Below, one piece after another: positions 53,920 through 62,252 of a stretch of 64,000 bases of DNA. A program made the position numbers and the translations under genes. Position 1 is the stretch's first letter. Each line of letters begins with the position of its first letter. Origin of the DNA: Cytobacillus kochii (GTDB taxonomy: Bacteria; Bacillota; Bacilli; Bacillales; Cytobacillaceae); assembly GCF_020171845.1 (NCBI RefSeq), contig NZ_JAIVAM010000004.1:372001-436000 (forward strand), given 5' to 3'. The notes under the pieces are model-generated. The model saw nothing but the letters and a program-made list of their open reading frames with translations, searched no databases and was not told where the DNA came from.

Positions 53920-55542
53920 TTATATGTTTTTTAATGATCTTCTTTTTTGTAAATAATCACAGAGTAGTTTGATAATGAGATTAGTGAAGAAGATCAGTAA
54001 AGATAGTACAAAAATGTCATTAAATTTAGCAAAGTGCTGTAGTTCTTTGATCTTACTTGAAACAAGCGATGTTTGAGCAGATACGAGAAAAATAATGCCG
54101 CTAATCGTGACCATCGCATTGATAAAATAATAACTAAACATTTCTATCACTGTGCCCCAAGAGTTTGGCAGAATCACTCTGTAAATCGTTTTAAACCAAC
54201 TATCTCCGAGTAATCCTCCCGTTGTCTCCCATGTCGGGTTCATCTTAGATAGAGAATTTTTCGCCATTAAGTAAGGCGTTGTGTAGTAGTGGACAATATT
54301 GCATACAATAATAATAATAAATGTGCCTTTTAGACTACTATTATTAAAAAGTAATAGATACGATAGACCAAGTACCATACCAGGCAAGGTATTTGTAATC
54401 ATTGAAACAATATCAAACGCGCCTTTTCCTTTTATCTTTGTTCTCGCATTAATAATCGCTGAACTGTAGGCTATCAATATCCCAAAGAATGTCGTAAAAA
54501 GAGCAACGATTAAAGAATTCTTATAAACGCCAATGAGGTCATTTGATTGAAATACATTGATGAGATGATTCCATGTAAAAGTTGAATCGTAGGGAAAACT
54601 TGTTAAAAACGGTGCAATGAACATCACCAGAAAGACAGATAACATACCAATGATGACAATGGAAGATAATAACGCAAAACTAATATCTCTTCCTTTATTT
54701 TCAACCATTTCAATCTCAGTGAATTTGTCATAATGGAAATTGAATCGTTCTAAATATTGCAGTAAAAACACACCGAATAAGGCTGGTAGGAGCATTAATA
54801 TAGCGATGACTGCCCCATGGCTGAAATTCGGGATTGAACCAAGCATAACCTGATAAAGCTGAGTAGAAACAACCGAGTAGGTTCCGCCAATCGAAGCTGG
54901 TATCCCATAATCAGTAAAACTTAGAATAAATGAGAGTACAAAGGCTCCACCTATGGCTCCAGTTAATGGACGTAAGATCGTATGAAAAAAACTTCTCCAA
55001 GTACCGTCTAACATCAACTTTGAAACAACCATGAATCTCTTATCTATATACATAAATGAGTTATTGATAATAAGAAAGGCTGCCGGTAAAGTGTAAATTG
55101 TATAACCTAACAACAAGCCATTAAATCCATAGATATTAAATAAAGGTTCTCCCATGAGCTGCGTGATTAATCCTTGATTACCAAAAGAATACATAATTGC
55201 AAAACCGTATGTAATCGTAGGTAATAACATAGGAATAAGTATCCCGACTTTAATGATACTTTTATAACGATGTTCAATATTCGTACAATGTAATGCGTAA
55301 GCAATCATAAACGCTAACACAGTTGAAATGACAGCTGTTAATCCTGAAACTTTTATACTGTTCATGAACGCTGTTAGTAATTCGCCATTCGCTAGTACAT
55401 TTATATAATTAGTTAATTCAAGGCCATTGGTTGTTTGGAAGGAGCGGTAGAACAATGCCAGCATTGGCAAGACTAGAAATACCGAGAATAGTAGGATGAT
55501 AGCCATATAGATGACCTTCATTTCCAACTTGATATTAGGCAT
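53920..55542 (-). CDS. ABC transporter permease with two fused membrane domains (PhnUV-like)
   Basis: A 540-residue protein with about 12 transmembrane segments and two BPD_transp_1 domains (about 60-260 and 335-530). One polypeptide therefore supplies both permease halves, as in the ThiP/FbpB type. EAA-like loops are present (LDGTWRSFFHTILRPLTGAI and LLGDSWFKTIYRVILPNSW). The ATG at 55542 has a GGTGAG site and overlaps the ATPase stop by 8 bases. PhnU and PhnV are separate proteins in Salmonella, so this is a fused form. Confidence 0.9.
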   Translation of the reverse strand: MPNIKLEMKVIYMAIILLFSVFLVLPMLALFYRSFQTTNGLELTNYINVLANGELLTAFMNSIKVSGLTAVISTVLAFMIAYALHCTNIEHRYKSIIKVGILIPMLLPTITYGFAIMYSFGNQGLITQLMGEPLFNIYGFNGLLLGYTIYTLPAAFLIINNSFMYIDKRFMVVSKLMLDGTWRSFFHTILRPLTGAIGGAFVLSFILSFTDYGIPASIGGTYSVVSTQLYQVMLGSIPNFSHGAVIAILMLLPALFGVFLLQYLERFNFHYDKFTEIEMVENKGRDISFALLSSIVIIGMLSVFLVMFIAPFLTSFPYDSTFTWNHLINVFQSNDLIGVYKNSLIVALFTTFFGILIAYSSAIINARTKIKGKGAFDIVSMITNTLPGMVLGLSYLLLFNNSSLKGTFIIIIVCNIVHYYTTPYLMAKNSLSKMNPTWETTGGLLGDSWFKTIYRVILPNSWGTVIEMFSYYFINAMVTISGIIFLVSAQTSLVSSKIKELQHFAKFNDIFVLSLLIFFTNLIIKLLCDYLQKRRSLKNI

Positions 55543-56287
55543 ATTGCTCACCAAACAAATGAAAAATATTTTGCCTTTTAATGTGGAGTTGTTTAAGAAT
55601 AAAATCTTTCACAAATTCATTATTCGGTTCATGAATAATTTCATGTGGGGTGCCGAATTGTGACACATGACCTTGATTAATAATTAAAATCTTATCTGAC
55701 AAAGTTAACGCCTCTTCCGGATCATGCGTAACAATAATGGTTGTCAATTGAAATTGCTTAGCAATCGACTTGATTCTTTCTTTAATTGACTCTTTTATCA
55801 CCCCATCTAATGCACTTAACGGTTCATCTAATAGAAGAATTCTTGGTTTCATCACTAACGTTCTCGCAAGCGCGACTCTTTGTTTTTGCCCGCCAGATAG
55901 TTGACTGATTTTCTTGTCCAAATGTGGACTGAGCTCAAGGAAATCAATATATTCGTGTAATTCATTCTTTGAGTCCATAGATTTCTTATTCTTCAAGCCA
56001 TAAACAATATTTTCATAGGCGTTTAGATGGGGAAATAATGCATAATCTTGAAAAACAATGTTAAAGCCCCTATCCTTCATCTTTACATTCGTTAAATCTT
56101 CATTCTCATAATAAATTTTACCACTATCCATTTTTGTCAATCCTAAAATGATGTTTAATAACGTTGTTTTCCCACTTCCACTTTGACCAAGAAGTGACAC
56201 GATTTCTCCTGGTCGTATTTCTAAATCAATATTTTCTAATACTGATTTGTTATGATATTTTTTAGATACATTCTCAAGTTTGAGCAT
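55535..56287 (-). CDS. ABC transporter ATP-binding protein, aminophosphonate importer (PhnT-like)
   Basis: A 250-residue importer ATPase with Walker A LLGQSGSGKTTLLN (about 33-46), Q-loop VFQDYALFPHL, signature QLSGGQKQRVALARTL and Walker B LLLDEPLSALDG. No TOBE domain follows the core. It matches the PhnT/PotA-like group. An AGGAGG site is 8 bases before the ATG. It is the first gene of the transport-catabolism cluster. Confidence 0.9.
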   Translation of the reverse strand: MLKLENVSKKYHNKSVLENIDLEIRPGEIVSLLGQSGSGKTTLLNIILGLTKMDSGKIYYENEDLTNVKMKDRGFNIVFQDYALFPHLNAYENIVYGLKNKKSMDSKNELHEYIDFLELSPHLDKKISQLSGGQKQRVALARTLVMKPRILLLDEPLSALDGVIKESIKERIKSIAKQFQLTTIIVTHDPEEALTLSDKILIINQGHVSQFGTPHEIIHEPNNEFVKDFILKQLHIKRQNIFHLFGEQYA

Positions 56288-56373
56288 ATTTAAATCCTCC
56301 TATAGTTAGAAAATTCAGTATTTTAAACTGAGCATTTTCCTCTTTCAGCTACCAAGACGAATGATAAAAAGTG

Positions 56374-56541
56374 TCACAATGATAAAAAATTAACCATGTT
56401 ATAGACCCTTTTACCGCCTACAAAAAATATTATCGCTGCTGATGTAAGTCCCTTTACTTTGACGCCCATTTTTATCATTAAATCAGCATCTAGAAATCCT
56501 AACCGATACAATAGTGCGGCAACTGGCATCGGAGCGATCAT
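56374..56541 (-). CDS. Unrecognised small ORF, or remnant, between the DeoR regulator and the phosphonate importer
   Basis: A 55-residue ORF on the cluster strand, starting MIAPMPVAALLYRLGFLDAD and ending VYNMVNFLSL, with AGAGGAGA 9 bases before the ATG. The same frame is open a further 14 codons upstream (reading AALLSSEENGT) to a TAG, so it could also be the 3' part of a larger lost gene. It has one moderately hydrophobic stretch and a neat, protein-like composition. I do not recognise a family, and a function must not be assumed. Confidence 0.5.
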   Translation of the reverse strand: MIAPMPVAALLYRLGFLDADLMIKMGVKVKGLTSAAIIFFVGGKRVYNMVNFLSL

Positions 56542-56605
56542 TGTTCCATTCTCCTCTGAACTAAGGAGGGCTGCAATCAGCTAACTAAAGTGCATCCCTC
56601 TCCTT

Positions 56606-57376
56606 TTAGCTCTGTATCCATTGTTCTTTAGTAAGGGCAACTGTGTGCGAATAGTCGATATTCGTAATAAAGTAATTCACTTCTTCTAATGATGCGATTT
56701 TATAATTGGCTACCTTATCCACCTTAGAATCATCACTTAGAACATAAGATTTTTTTGATTGCGAGACAAAAACTTGTGATAGAAGACATTTATCTAAGTC
56801 ATAACTTGTAAATCCAGCTTGATTAGCCACACCGTCGATGGCAATAAATGCTTTATCGACATAAAATTCTTTTGCCATTTTTTCTGCCAGAGATCCGGTT
56901 GTGCGGAAGTGGTCATTACGAACATGTCCACCTAAGAAGATAAGTTCACCTGTGAAACTTCTTAACTCCTCTCTTTCCATTAATTTAATCGCGATGGGAA
57001 AGGAATTCGTTATCACTGTAATGCCTTCTTTCATTAATAAACCATCAGCCATCTGCATCGTTGTACTTCCTTCATCAATGAAAAGTACATCACCATCTTC
57101 AACAAGAGCAGCTGCTTTCTTACCAATCAATTTCTTTTCTTCGATATGAAGAATTTCTCTTTCAAACATCGACAATTCATTATTTACAGGCTCAACTTTG
57201 ACTGCGCCACCATGAACTTTTTTTATTTTATATTCATTTGATAATTCTTCTAAGTATCTACGAATGGTTTCCGTTGATACATGAAATTCCTTCGCCAATT
57301 GATTAACCTTCACTTGCCCAAACTCTTGGATTAAACTCATAATCTTTTTCTTTCTTTCTTCGGCTAGTAGAGACAT
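56606..57376 (-). CDS. DeoR family transcriptional regulator
   Basis: A 256-residue DeoR/GlpR-type repressor. The winged helix (about 5-60) reads RKKKIMSLIQEFGQVKVNQLAKEFHVSTETIRRYLEEL and KKVHGGAV. The C-terminal sugar-phosphate-isomerase-like sensor (about 75-250) has DGDVLFIDEGSTTMQMADGL, VITNSFPIAIKLM and DKAFIAIDGVANQAGFTSYD. Four direct TTGTTTT repeats in front of the gene fit a DeoR operator and autoregulation. It is likely to control the phosphonate cluster downstream, perhaps sensing a phosphorylated intermediate. The effector is unknown. Confidence 0.9.
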   Translation of the reverse strand: MSLLAEERKKKIMSLIQEFGQVKVNQLAKEFHVSTETIRRYLEELSNEYKIKKVHGGAVKVEPVNNELSMFEREILHIEEKKLIGKKAAALVEDGDVLFIDEGSTTMQMADGLLMKEGITVITNSFPIAIKLMEREELRSFTGELIFLGGHVRNDHFRTTGSLAEKMAKEFYVDKAFIAIDGVANQAGFTSYDLDKCLLSQVFVSQSKKSYVLSDDSKVDKVANYKIASLEEVNYFITNIDYSHTVALTKEQWIQS

Positions 57377-57408
57377 CCATGTTTGCTCCCTTAATCAAAA
57401 TTCTTTTA

Positions 57409-57446
57409 TTGTTTTACTTTGTTTTATTTTGTTTTATGTTGTTTTT
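57409..57446 (-). promoter_or_regulatory. Four 10-bp-phased direct repeats, candidate DeoR operator
   Basis: TTGTTTT begins at 57409, 57419, 57429 and 57439 (AAAACAA on the minus strand), exactly one helical turn apart. It is 33 bases upstream of the DeoR-type gene, at the likely promoter. Direct repeats of this kind are used by DeoR-family proteins. Confidence 0.75.
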
Positions 57447-57581
57447 TATTATATAAGCAAGAATATCACATGTATATCATCCTGTCAGAGAATCTCACAA
57501 ACATTTACAAAACCTTAAATATCATTTACAACCGCTTAAAGGATTTTACATATTTCTTATATTAGTTTGCTTATAACAACA

Positions 57582-57618
57582 CAAAAAGACCGCCAAAGCC
57601 ATTGCTTTGGACGGCTCT
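57582..57618 (-). terminator. Terminator of the TRAP dctQM operon
   Basis: A stem of 13 bp with one mismatch (AGACCGCCAAAGC with GCTTTGGACGGCTCT) and a 4-base loop, followed on the minus strand by TTTTTGTG, 14 bases after the dctM stop. Confidence 0.9.
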
Positions 57619-57631
57619 ATTACTCAATGAT

Positions 57632-58900
57632 TTACTCTGCAAACAACAGAGAGATTTCAGGAAATATGATTACAAGAATAAGTGCAGCCACCATAAGCAA
57701 ATAAAAGGGAACCACACCTCTAATCACTTCACCAATTTTTTCTTTTGTAATTCCACTAACTACGAACAGATTTAGCCCTACCGGAGGAGTAATCATCGCT
57801 AACTCCATATTAATCGTCATAATAATGGCAAAATGTATGATATTGATATCGAACAATACTAATACAGGTAGTAAGATTGGCAAAGTGATTAAAATAATCG
57901 CTGTTGCCTCTAGAAACATCCCCAATAAGAAAAACATCAAATTGACACCAATTATAAATATCCACTTATTGGCTGCACTAGCTTCAATCCATTGAGCAAA
58001 AATCTGCGGTACTTGTTCCGTCGTTAAGAACATCCCAAAAACCATGGCTGAAGCAATCACTAAGAAAATCATCGAAGTTATATTAATAGACTCTTTTAAT
58101 ACTTCTCGAAATTTATTAAAAGTCATCTCTTTGTAAATAAATATCGACACAATTAAACCGTATAAGCAAGAAACAAAAGCCGCTTCAGTTGGCGTGACAG
58201 CCCCACTATAAATGCCACCTAAAATAAAAACGGGTAGTAAAAAGCCCCAGATTGCCTTATATGTCTTCTTCCATCTTAATTGAAAGGGAACTTTTTCTAA
58301 TCTACCATAATTATGTCTCCTTGCATGAAATATAGCTGAACACAAAAGTAAACTTGTTAGTAGCAAACCAGGGATTATTCCTGCAGCAAATAATTTACCT
58401 ACTGAGGCTTCTGCAACAGTTGCATAAATAATTAACGGAATGGACGGCGGGATTAATATACCTAGCGTACCAGCAGCTGCCACTAAACCCATCGAATATC
58501 TTTTACTGTAACCTGCCTTTACCATCGCAGGAATCATAATCCCACCAATTGCTGCAGCTGTGGCCGGGCTTGAACCTGAGATGGCAGCAAAAATCATGCA
58601 GGCAAGGATAGTGACAACAGCTAACCCACCGCGAAAATGACCGACCCATGATTTTAGTGCTTCAATTAAGTGAAAGGATATGCCACCTTTGGACATAATC
58701 ACCCCTGCAAAAACAAATCCGGGAATAGCCATTAAAGTTGCTGAGTTTAAAGCATTAAACATCTTCAAACCAACCGTATAAAGCGTAAAATCTACCATAA
58801 ATAAAGCAACGATGCTAGACAGGCCAAGGCTGACTGCGATTGGAACTCTTAATAAACAAAGAATCGTAAATACAACAAAGAGGACAATAATCGCACTCAT
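57632..58900 (-). CDS. TRAP transporter large membrane subunit DctM
   Basis: A 422-residue DctM-like protein with about 12-13 transmembrane segments, the ion-coupled channel of a TRAP importer. It has ATLMAIPGFVFAGVIMSKGGISFHL, GSSPATAAAIGGIMIPAMVKAGYSKRYSMGLVAAAGTLGILIPPSIPLIIYA and MELAMITPPVGLNLFVVSGI, all diagnostic. The ATG overlaps the dctQ stop by 4 bases. The substrate is probably an organic acid (see the binding protein). Confidence 0.94.
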   Translation of the reverse strand: MSAIIVLFVVFTILCLLRVPIAVSLGLSSIVALFMVDFTLYTVGLKMFNALNSATLMAIPGFVFAGVIMSKGGISFHLIEALKSWVGHFRGGLAVVTILACMIFAAISGSSPATAAAIGGIMIPAMVKAGYSKRYSMGLVAAAGTLGILIPPSIPLIIYATVAEASVGKLFAAGIIPGLLLTSLLLCSAIFHARRHNYGRLEKVPFQLRWKKTYKAIWGFLLPVFILGGIYSGAVTPTEAAFVSCLYGLIVSIFIYKEMTFNKFREVLKESINITSMIFLVIASAMVFGMFLTTEQVPQIFAQWIEASAANKWIFIIGVNLMFFLLGMFLEATAIILITLPILLPVLVLFDINIIHFAIIMTINMELAMITPPVGLNLFVVSGITKEKIGEVIRGVVPFYLLMVAALILVIIFPEISLLFAE

Positions 58901-59445
58901 AAACTAACCCCCTTGTTATGATTTTCTCTATTTTGTTGTTCAATTTCTTCATATAATTCTTCTACTTCACCTGTTAACTCTTTCTTATCTCCTTTAGCAG
59001 ATCTATAAGCTTTTCTAATGAAGTAAAGCCCTAGTAGCCCCATACTGATAGGTAATACAAGTAAGGTAATCCAAATCGGAATACCTACATCAACAGTTTC
59101 AGTACCTTGCACTCTTGTAAGCGTTACCAATTTAATGCTTGTAAACATTAAAAAAAAGGCAAAACCCGCACCGATACAATTGCTAATACAGTTAATAATC
59201 ATTTTTGCTTTGTAAGATAAACGATCAAATAGGATTTCTACACTGATATGACGATTTTCCTTTAAAGCGATACCAAAACCCAAAAAGATGGACCAAACAA
59301 TCAAAAATTCAAAAATCTCTGTCACCCAAGCTTGCGGCATATTGAGGATATACCGTGTAAATACCCCATACAGACTTACAAACACACCAGCAATAAATAA
59401 CAAACCAGCTATTCCCTCTTCTAAGTTTGATAGTTTCTTAAGCAT
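58897..59445 (-). CDS. TRAP transporter small membrane subunit DctQ
   Basis: A 182-residue DctQ protein with four transmembrane helices (LFIAGVFVSLYGVFTRYIL, EIFEFLIVWSIFLGFGIAL and so on) and a charged C-terminal tail. The ATG at 59445 is 12 bases after AAGGGGAG; a TTG at 59457 is directly adjacent to that site and less likely. It pairs with DctM downstream, and the DctP gene is divergent. Confidence 0.92.
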   Translation of the reverse strand: MLKKLSNLEEGIAGLLFIAGVFVSLYGVFTRYILNMPQAWVTEIFEFLIVWSIFLGFGIALKENRHISVEILFDRLSYKAKMIINCISNCIGAGFAFFLMFTSIKLVTLTRVQGTETVDVGIPIWITLLVLPISMGLLGLYFIRKAYRSAKGDKKELTGEVEELYEEIEQQNRENHNKGVSL

Positions 59446-59471
59446 GACGATTATCAACTCCCCTTTTGTAG

Positions 59472-59483
59472 ATTGTATCCAAT
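59472..59483. promoter_or_regulatory. Operator-like site ATTGTATCCAAT, copy 1 (dctQM side)
   Basis: A 12-bp imperfect palindrome ATTG-TATC-CAAT just upstream of dctQM, identical to the second copy 108 bases away. The motif resembles GntR/FadR-subfamily sites, which often control TRAP operons. Confidence 0.7.
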
Positions 59484-59543
59484 ATTTATACTTTACTATA
59501 AAACAAATGAATAATAAACAGAATATTTATTTATTTTTATTTA

Positions 59544-59591
59544 TTCACAATTTTCATTTATTTTGTTATAATTTTAGATATTGTATCCAAT
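59544..59591 (+). promoter_or_regulatory. dctP promoter with operator copy 2
   Basis: TTCACA (59544-59549) and TATAAT (59567-59572) are 17 bp apart. The second ATTGTATCCAAT copy is at 59580-59591, at the likely transcription start. With copy 1 it frames the divergent promoter region, which suggests one repressor acting on both operons. Confidence 0.75.
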
Positions 59592-59638
59592 CTACTATTT
59601 TGTAAGCGATTTCTTTTGTAACTAAGGGGGGTTTTTCC

Positions 59639-60667
59639 ATGTTAAGAGTAAAATCGATTTTTGTCCTTTGCCTTTTGATTATCGTTGGAACACTTCTGTC
59701 TGGTTGTCAAAGTCACCCTACACATGCAGATGTTACCCAAGTAAACGGCGTTCAAGCAATGACTATTAAGATATCCCACGTAGTTGCTGAAAATACCCCC
59801 AAGCATAAAGGGGCATTAAAAATGAAAGAAGTGATTGAAGAACAATCAAATGGGAAGATCCAAGTTGAAATTTTTCCTAATAGCTCCTTGTTCGGTGATA
59901 AAGATGAATATCAAAACCTAATTGCCAATAATGTTCAATTCATCATGCCAGAAATGACCAAATTAGTTGGTTCAGAAGTCGGTTTTAATATTCCAGGTAT
60001 GCCTTTTCTATTTGAAAATGATGAAGCTGCTGAAAATTTTTGGGATGGTCCAAAGGGGAAAGAAGTATTAGCGCGTTTACAGAAAGATAAAGTATTAGGG
60101 TTAACCATGTGGCCAAACGGAGCCAAGCATGTGACAAATAATAACCGTACTATATCCTCTCCAAGTGATTTTGCTGGATTGAAAGTGCGGACAACTGGAG
60201 GGCAACTATTAGAAGAACTATATAAGTCATTAGGTGCCGGCTCAAGTTCGATCCCTTTCGGAGAGCTATATACTGCCTTACAACAAGGAACGGTCGATGG
60301 TCAAGATAACCCGTATAGCAACATCGAATCGAAAAAGTTTGCTGAAGTACAAGAGTACTTAACCATTATCGGTATGAACCGTGTTGACTATGCATTACTA
60401 ACAAACACAACTTTTTGGGATGGATTAAATGATGAGAGCAAGCGTATTGTGCAAGCCGGGATCGACGCAGGTACAGAGATTGCTAGAGATTCTGCTGAAA
60501 AGCTCAATGATGAAGCTTATGTAAAAATACAAAATGAGAGCGATATAGAAATAAATGAACTGACTGATGAAGAAATAGAAGCTTTTAAAGAGCATTTACA
60601 GCCAGTGTATGATAAATGGAAGGAAATTATTGGCGAAGATATTATTGAGGATGCTGAAAAACAGTAA
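59639..60667 (+). CDS. TRAP transporter substrate-binding protein DctP, lipoprotein
   Basis: A 342-residue binding protein with a lipobox LSGC at Cys23. It has the DctP signatures KISHVVAENTPKHKGALKMKEVIEEQSNGKIQVEIFPNSSLFGDKDEY, FAGLKVRTTGGQLLEELYKSLGAGSSSIPFGELYTALQQGTVDGQDNP, and the conserved Arg of the carboxylate site (VRTTGG). This argues for an acidic organic substrate. AAGGGGGG precedes the ATG. It is transcribed away from dctQM from a separate promoter. Confidence 0.94.
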   Translation: MLRVKSIFVLCLLIIVGTLLSGCQSHPTHADVTQVNGVQAMTIKISHVVAENTPKHKGALKMKEVIEEQSNGKIQVEIFPNSSLFGDKDEYQNLIANNVQFIMPEMTKLVGSEVGFNIPGMPFLFENDEAAENFWDGPKGKEVLARLQKDKVLGLTMWPNGAKHVTNNNRTISSPSDFAGLKVRTTGGQLLEELYKSLGAGSSSIPFGELYTALQQGTVDGQDNPYSNIESKKFAEVQEYLTIIGMNRVDYALLTNTTFWDGLNDESKRIVQAGIDAGTEIARDSAEKLNDEAYVKIQNESDIEINELTDEEIEAFKEHLQPVYDKWKEIIGEDIIEDAEKQ

Positions 60668-60736
60668 AACGGCATCCTAATATTTCTATATCATGTATAC
60701 TAAGGTAAAACCGTCTCAAATGAGGTGATATAAGAA

Positions 60737-60916
60737 ATGACTGGGGATATGGTGTTTCAAATTATTATGTTCCTCTTCCTTTTAGCCGTCTTATTAATAA
60801 TTGCTACCGCTGTAAAAAGCTTGTTAAAAAAGAGGGTTGTTAAAACAAATCTTGATGTAGAACAAAAATTAGATCGTATTATCGAATTATTGGAAAGAGA
60901 AACAAATAGTAAATAA
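60737..60916 (+). CDS. DUF4083-like small membrane protein
   Basis: A 59-residue protein, starting MTGDMVFQIIMFLFLL. One N-terminal transmembrane helix (about 5-28) is followed by a basic segment (KSLLKKRVVK) and a helical tail with heptad pattern (VEQKLDRIIELLER). This matches the DUF4083 family of small membrane proteins. It has a GAGGTGAT site 8 bases upstream, lies 69 bases after dctP and ends at its own terminator. A role as an accessory of the TRAP transporter is possible but not supported further. Confidence 0.72.
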   Translation: MTGDMVFQIIMFLFLLAVLLIIATAVKSLLKKRVVKTNLDVEQKLDRIIELLERETNSK

Positions 60917-60918
60917 TT

Positions 60919-60949
60919 AAAGGCGTTTTCATATAAAGCGCCTTTCTAC
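60919..60949 (+). terminator. Terminator after the DUF4083-like gene
   Basis: AAAGGCG and CGCCTTT form a 7-bp stem around a 13-base loop, followed by a short T-rich tail. Confidence 0.7.
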
Positions 60950-61299
60950 TTTCTCACATTTAATGTAGATTTGGACGATTCTAAATGCCACTCAAAAATT
61001 TCGATAGACAATTATCGGTTAGCAGATGCCCACACATCGCCTTTACTACCCCTATTTTTATCAATTTTCACCACGTTTATATGTTTTTAACCAATATTGT
61101 AATGATTTGAGGGTTATGTCTCTTTTTTTGGAAGATAACTTTTACGTCAAAATACGAGGGTTTTCTTATTCTTTATGCAAAGATTATGAGTGAGTGATGT
61201 ATTTTTGATCTAGCTATTCATACGTAATGGGTTTGTGAAAAAACGACTTTTGCTAGTCTTTATGAGCGGTTTCCCTTTTGATGGAAGTGAAATACTTTT
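60950..61299. other. Gene-free stretch ahead of repeat array 2
   Basis: About 350 bases without a supported gene, operator or structured RNA. Toward its end the sequence becomes loosely similar to the 51-bp unit. Confidence 0.5.
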
Positions 61300-61319
61300 A
61301 CGAAGCATCCTTTCGATTT

Positions 61320-62035
61320 TTCCTTGTGAGTGATTGGCTATCCATTTTGCGAAGCATTCATTTCTTCTATTCTTTCTGAGTGACTTGCTAAGCCACTTTG
61401 CGAAGCGCTCTTTTCTTCTTTTCCTCCTGAGTGACTTGCTAAGCCACTTTGCAAAGCGCTCTTTTCTATTTTCCCTCCTGAGTGACTTGCTAATCCACTT
61501 TGCGAAGCGCTCTTTTCTTCTTTTTCTCCTGAGTGACTTGCTAAGCCACTTTGCGAAGCGCTCTTTTCTATTTTTCCTCCTGAGTGACTTGCTAAGCCAC
61601 TTTGCGAAGCGCTCTTTTCTATTTTTCCTCCTGAGTGACTTGCTAATCCACTTTGCGAAGCGCTCTTTTCTATTTTTCCTCCTGAGTCACTTGCTAAGCC
61701 ACTTTGCGAAGCGCTCTTTTCTATTTTTCCTCCTGAGTGACTTGCTAATCCACTTTGCGAAGCGCTCTTTTCTATTTTTCCTCCTGAGTGACTTGCTAAT
61801 CCGTTTTGCGAAGCGCTCATTTATATTTTTCCTCCTGAGTGACTTGCTAAGCCGTTTCGCGAAGCGCTCATTTCTATTTTTCCTCCTGAGTGACTTGCTA
61901 ATCCACTTTGCGAAGCGCTCTTTTCTTCTTTTCCTCCTGAGTGACTTGCTAAGCCACTTTGCGAAGCGCTCTTTTCTATTTTCCTTCCTGAGTGACTTGC
62001 TAATCCATTTTGCGAAGCAATTATTCCATTTCCTT
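61320..62035. repeat. 51-bp tandem repeat array 2 (14 units)
   Basis: The core TTGCGAAGC (one TTGCAAAGC, one TTCGCGAAGC) occurs 14 times, from 61347 to 62010, in perfect 51-bp register. The unit GAGTGACTTGCTAA..CCACTTTGCGAAGCGCTC is related to array 1 (GAGGGACTTGCTAA..CCCTTTTGCGGGGCGCTC) in sequence, length and orientation. Again long ORFs on both strands follow from the period being a multiple of three, and no external start is present. The array lies between the 3' ends of the DUF4083-like gene and ppiB. Confidence 0.92.
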
Positions 62036-62176
62036 CAACTCAAAAACCTTACCAATCCACAACATTCTGTAATCTCACTCATATCGTTCTGATTGTATGT
62101 AAATAACCTTCTACACACTCTTGATTATTAACAACACAGGCGTAATCACATATATGGATAGAACGAATCACACACG

Positions 62177-62204
62177 ACAAAAAACCCGGACTCATGTCCG
62201 GGTT
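62177..62204 (-). terminator. Terminator of ppiB
   Basis: AACCCGGAC and GTCCGGGTT form a perfect 9-bp stem with a 4-base loop, followed on the minus strand by TTTTTTGT. Confidence 0.9.
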
Positions 62205-62252
62205 ACATTTCAGCTAAAACAAACCACCTTGCTCTAGTTGATGAAAGTGGAA

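Noticed and set aside
61320..62035. CRISPR array
   Set aside because: There are no unique spacers: the whole 51-bp unit is repeated without interruption, and no cas genes are present.
61334..62092. 252-residue plus-strand and 160-residue minus-strand ORFs in array 2
   Set aside because: Same argument as for array 1. The plus-strand ORF begins at a TTG inside a degenerate unit, without a ribosome binding site.
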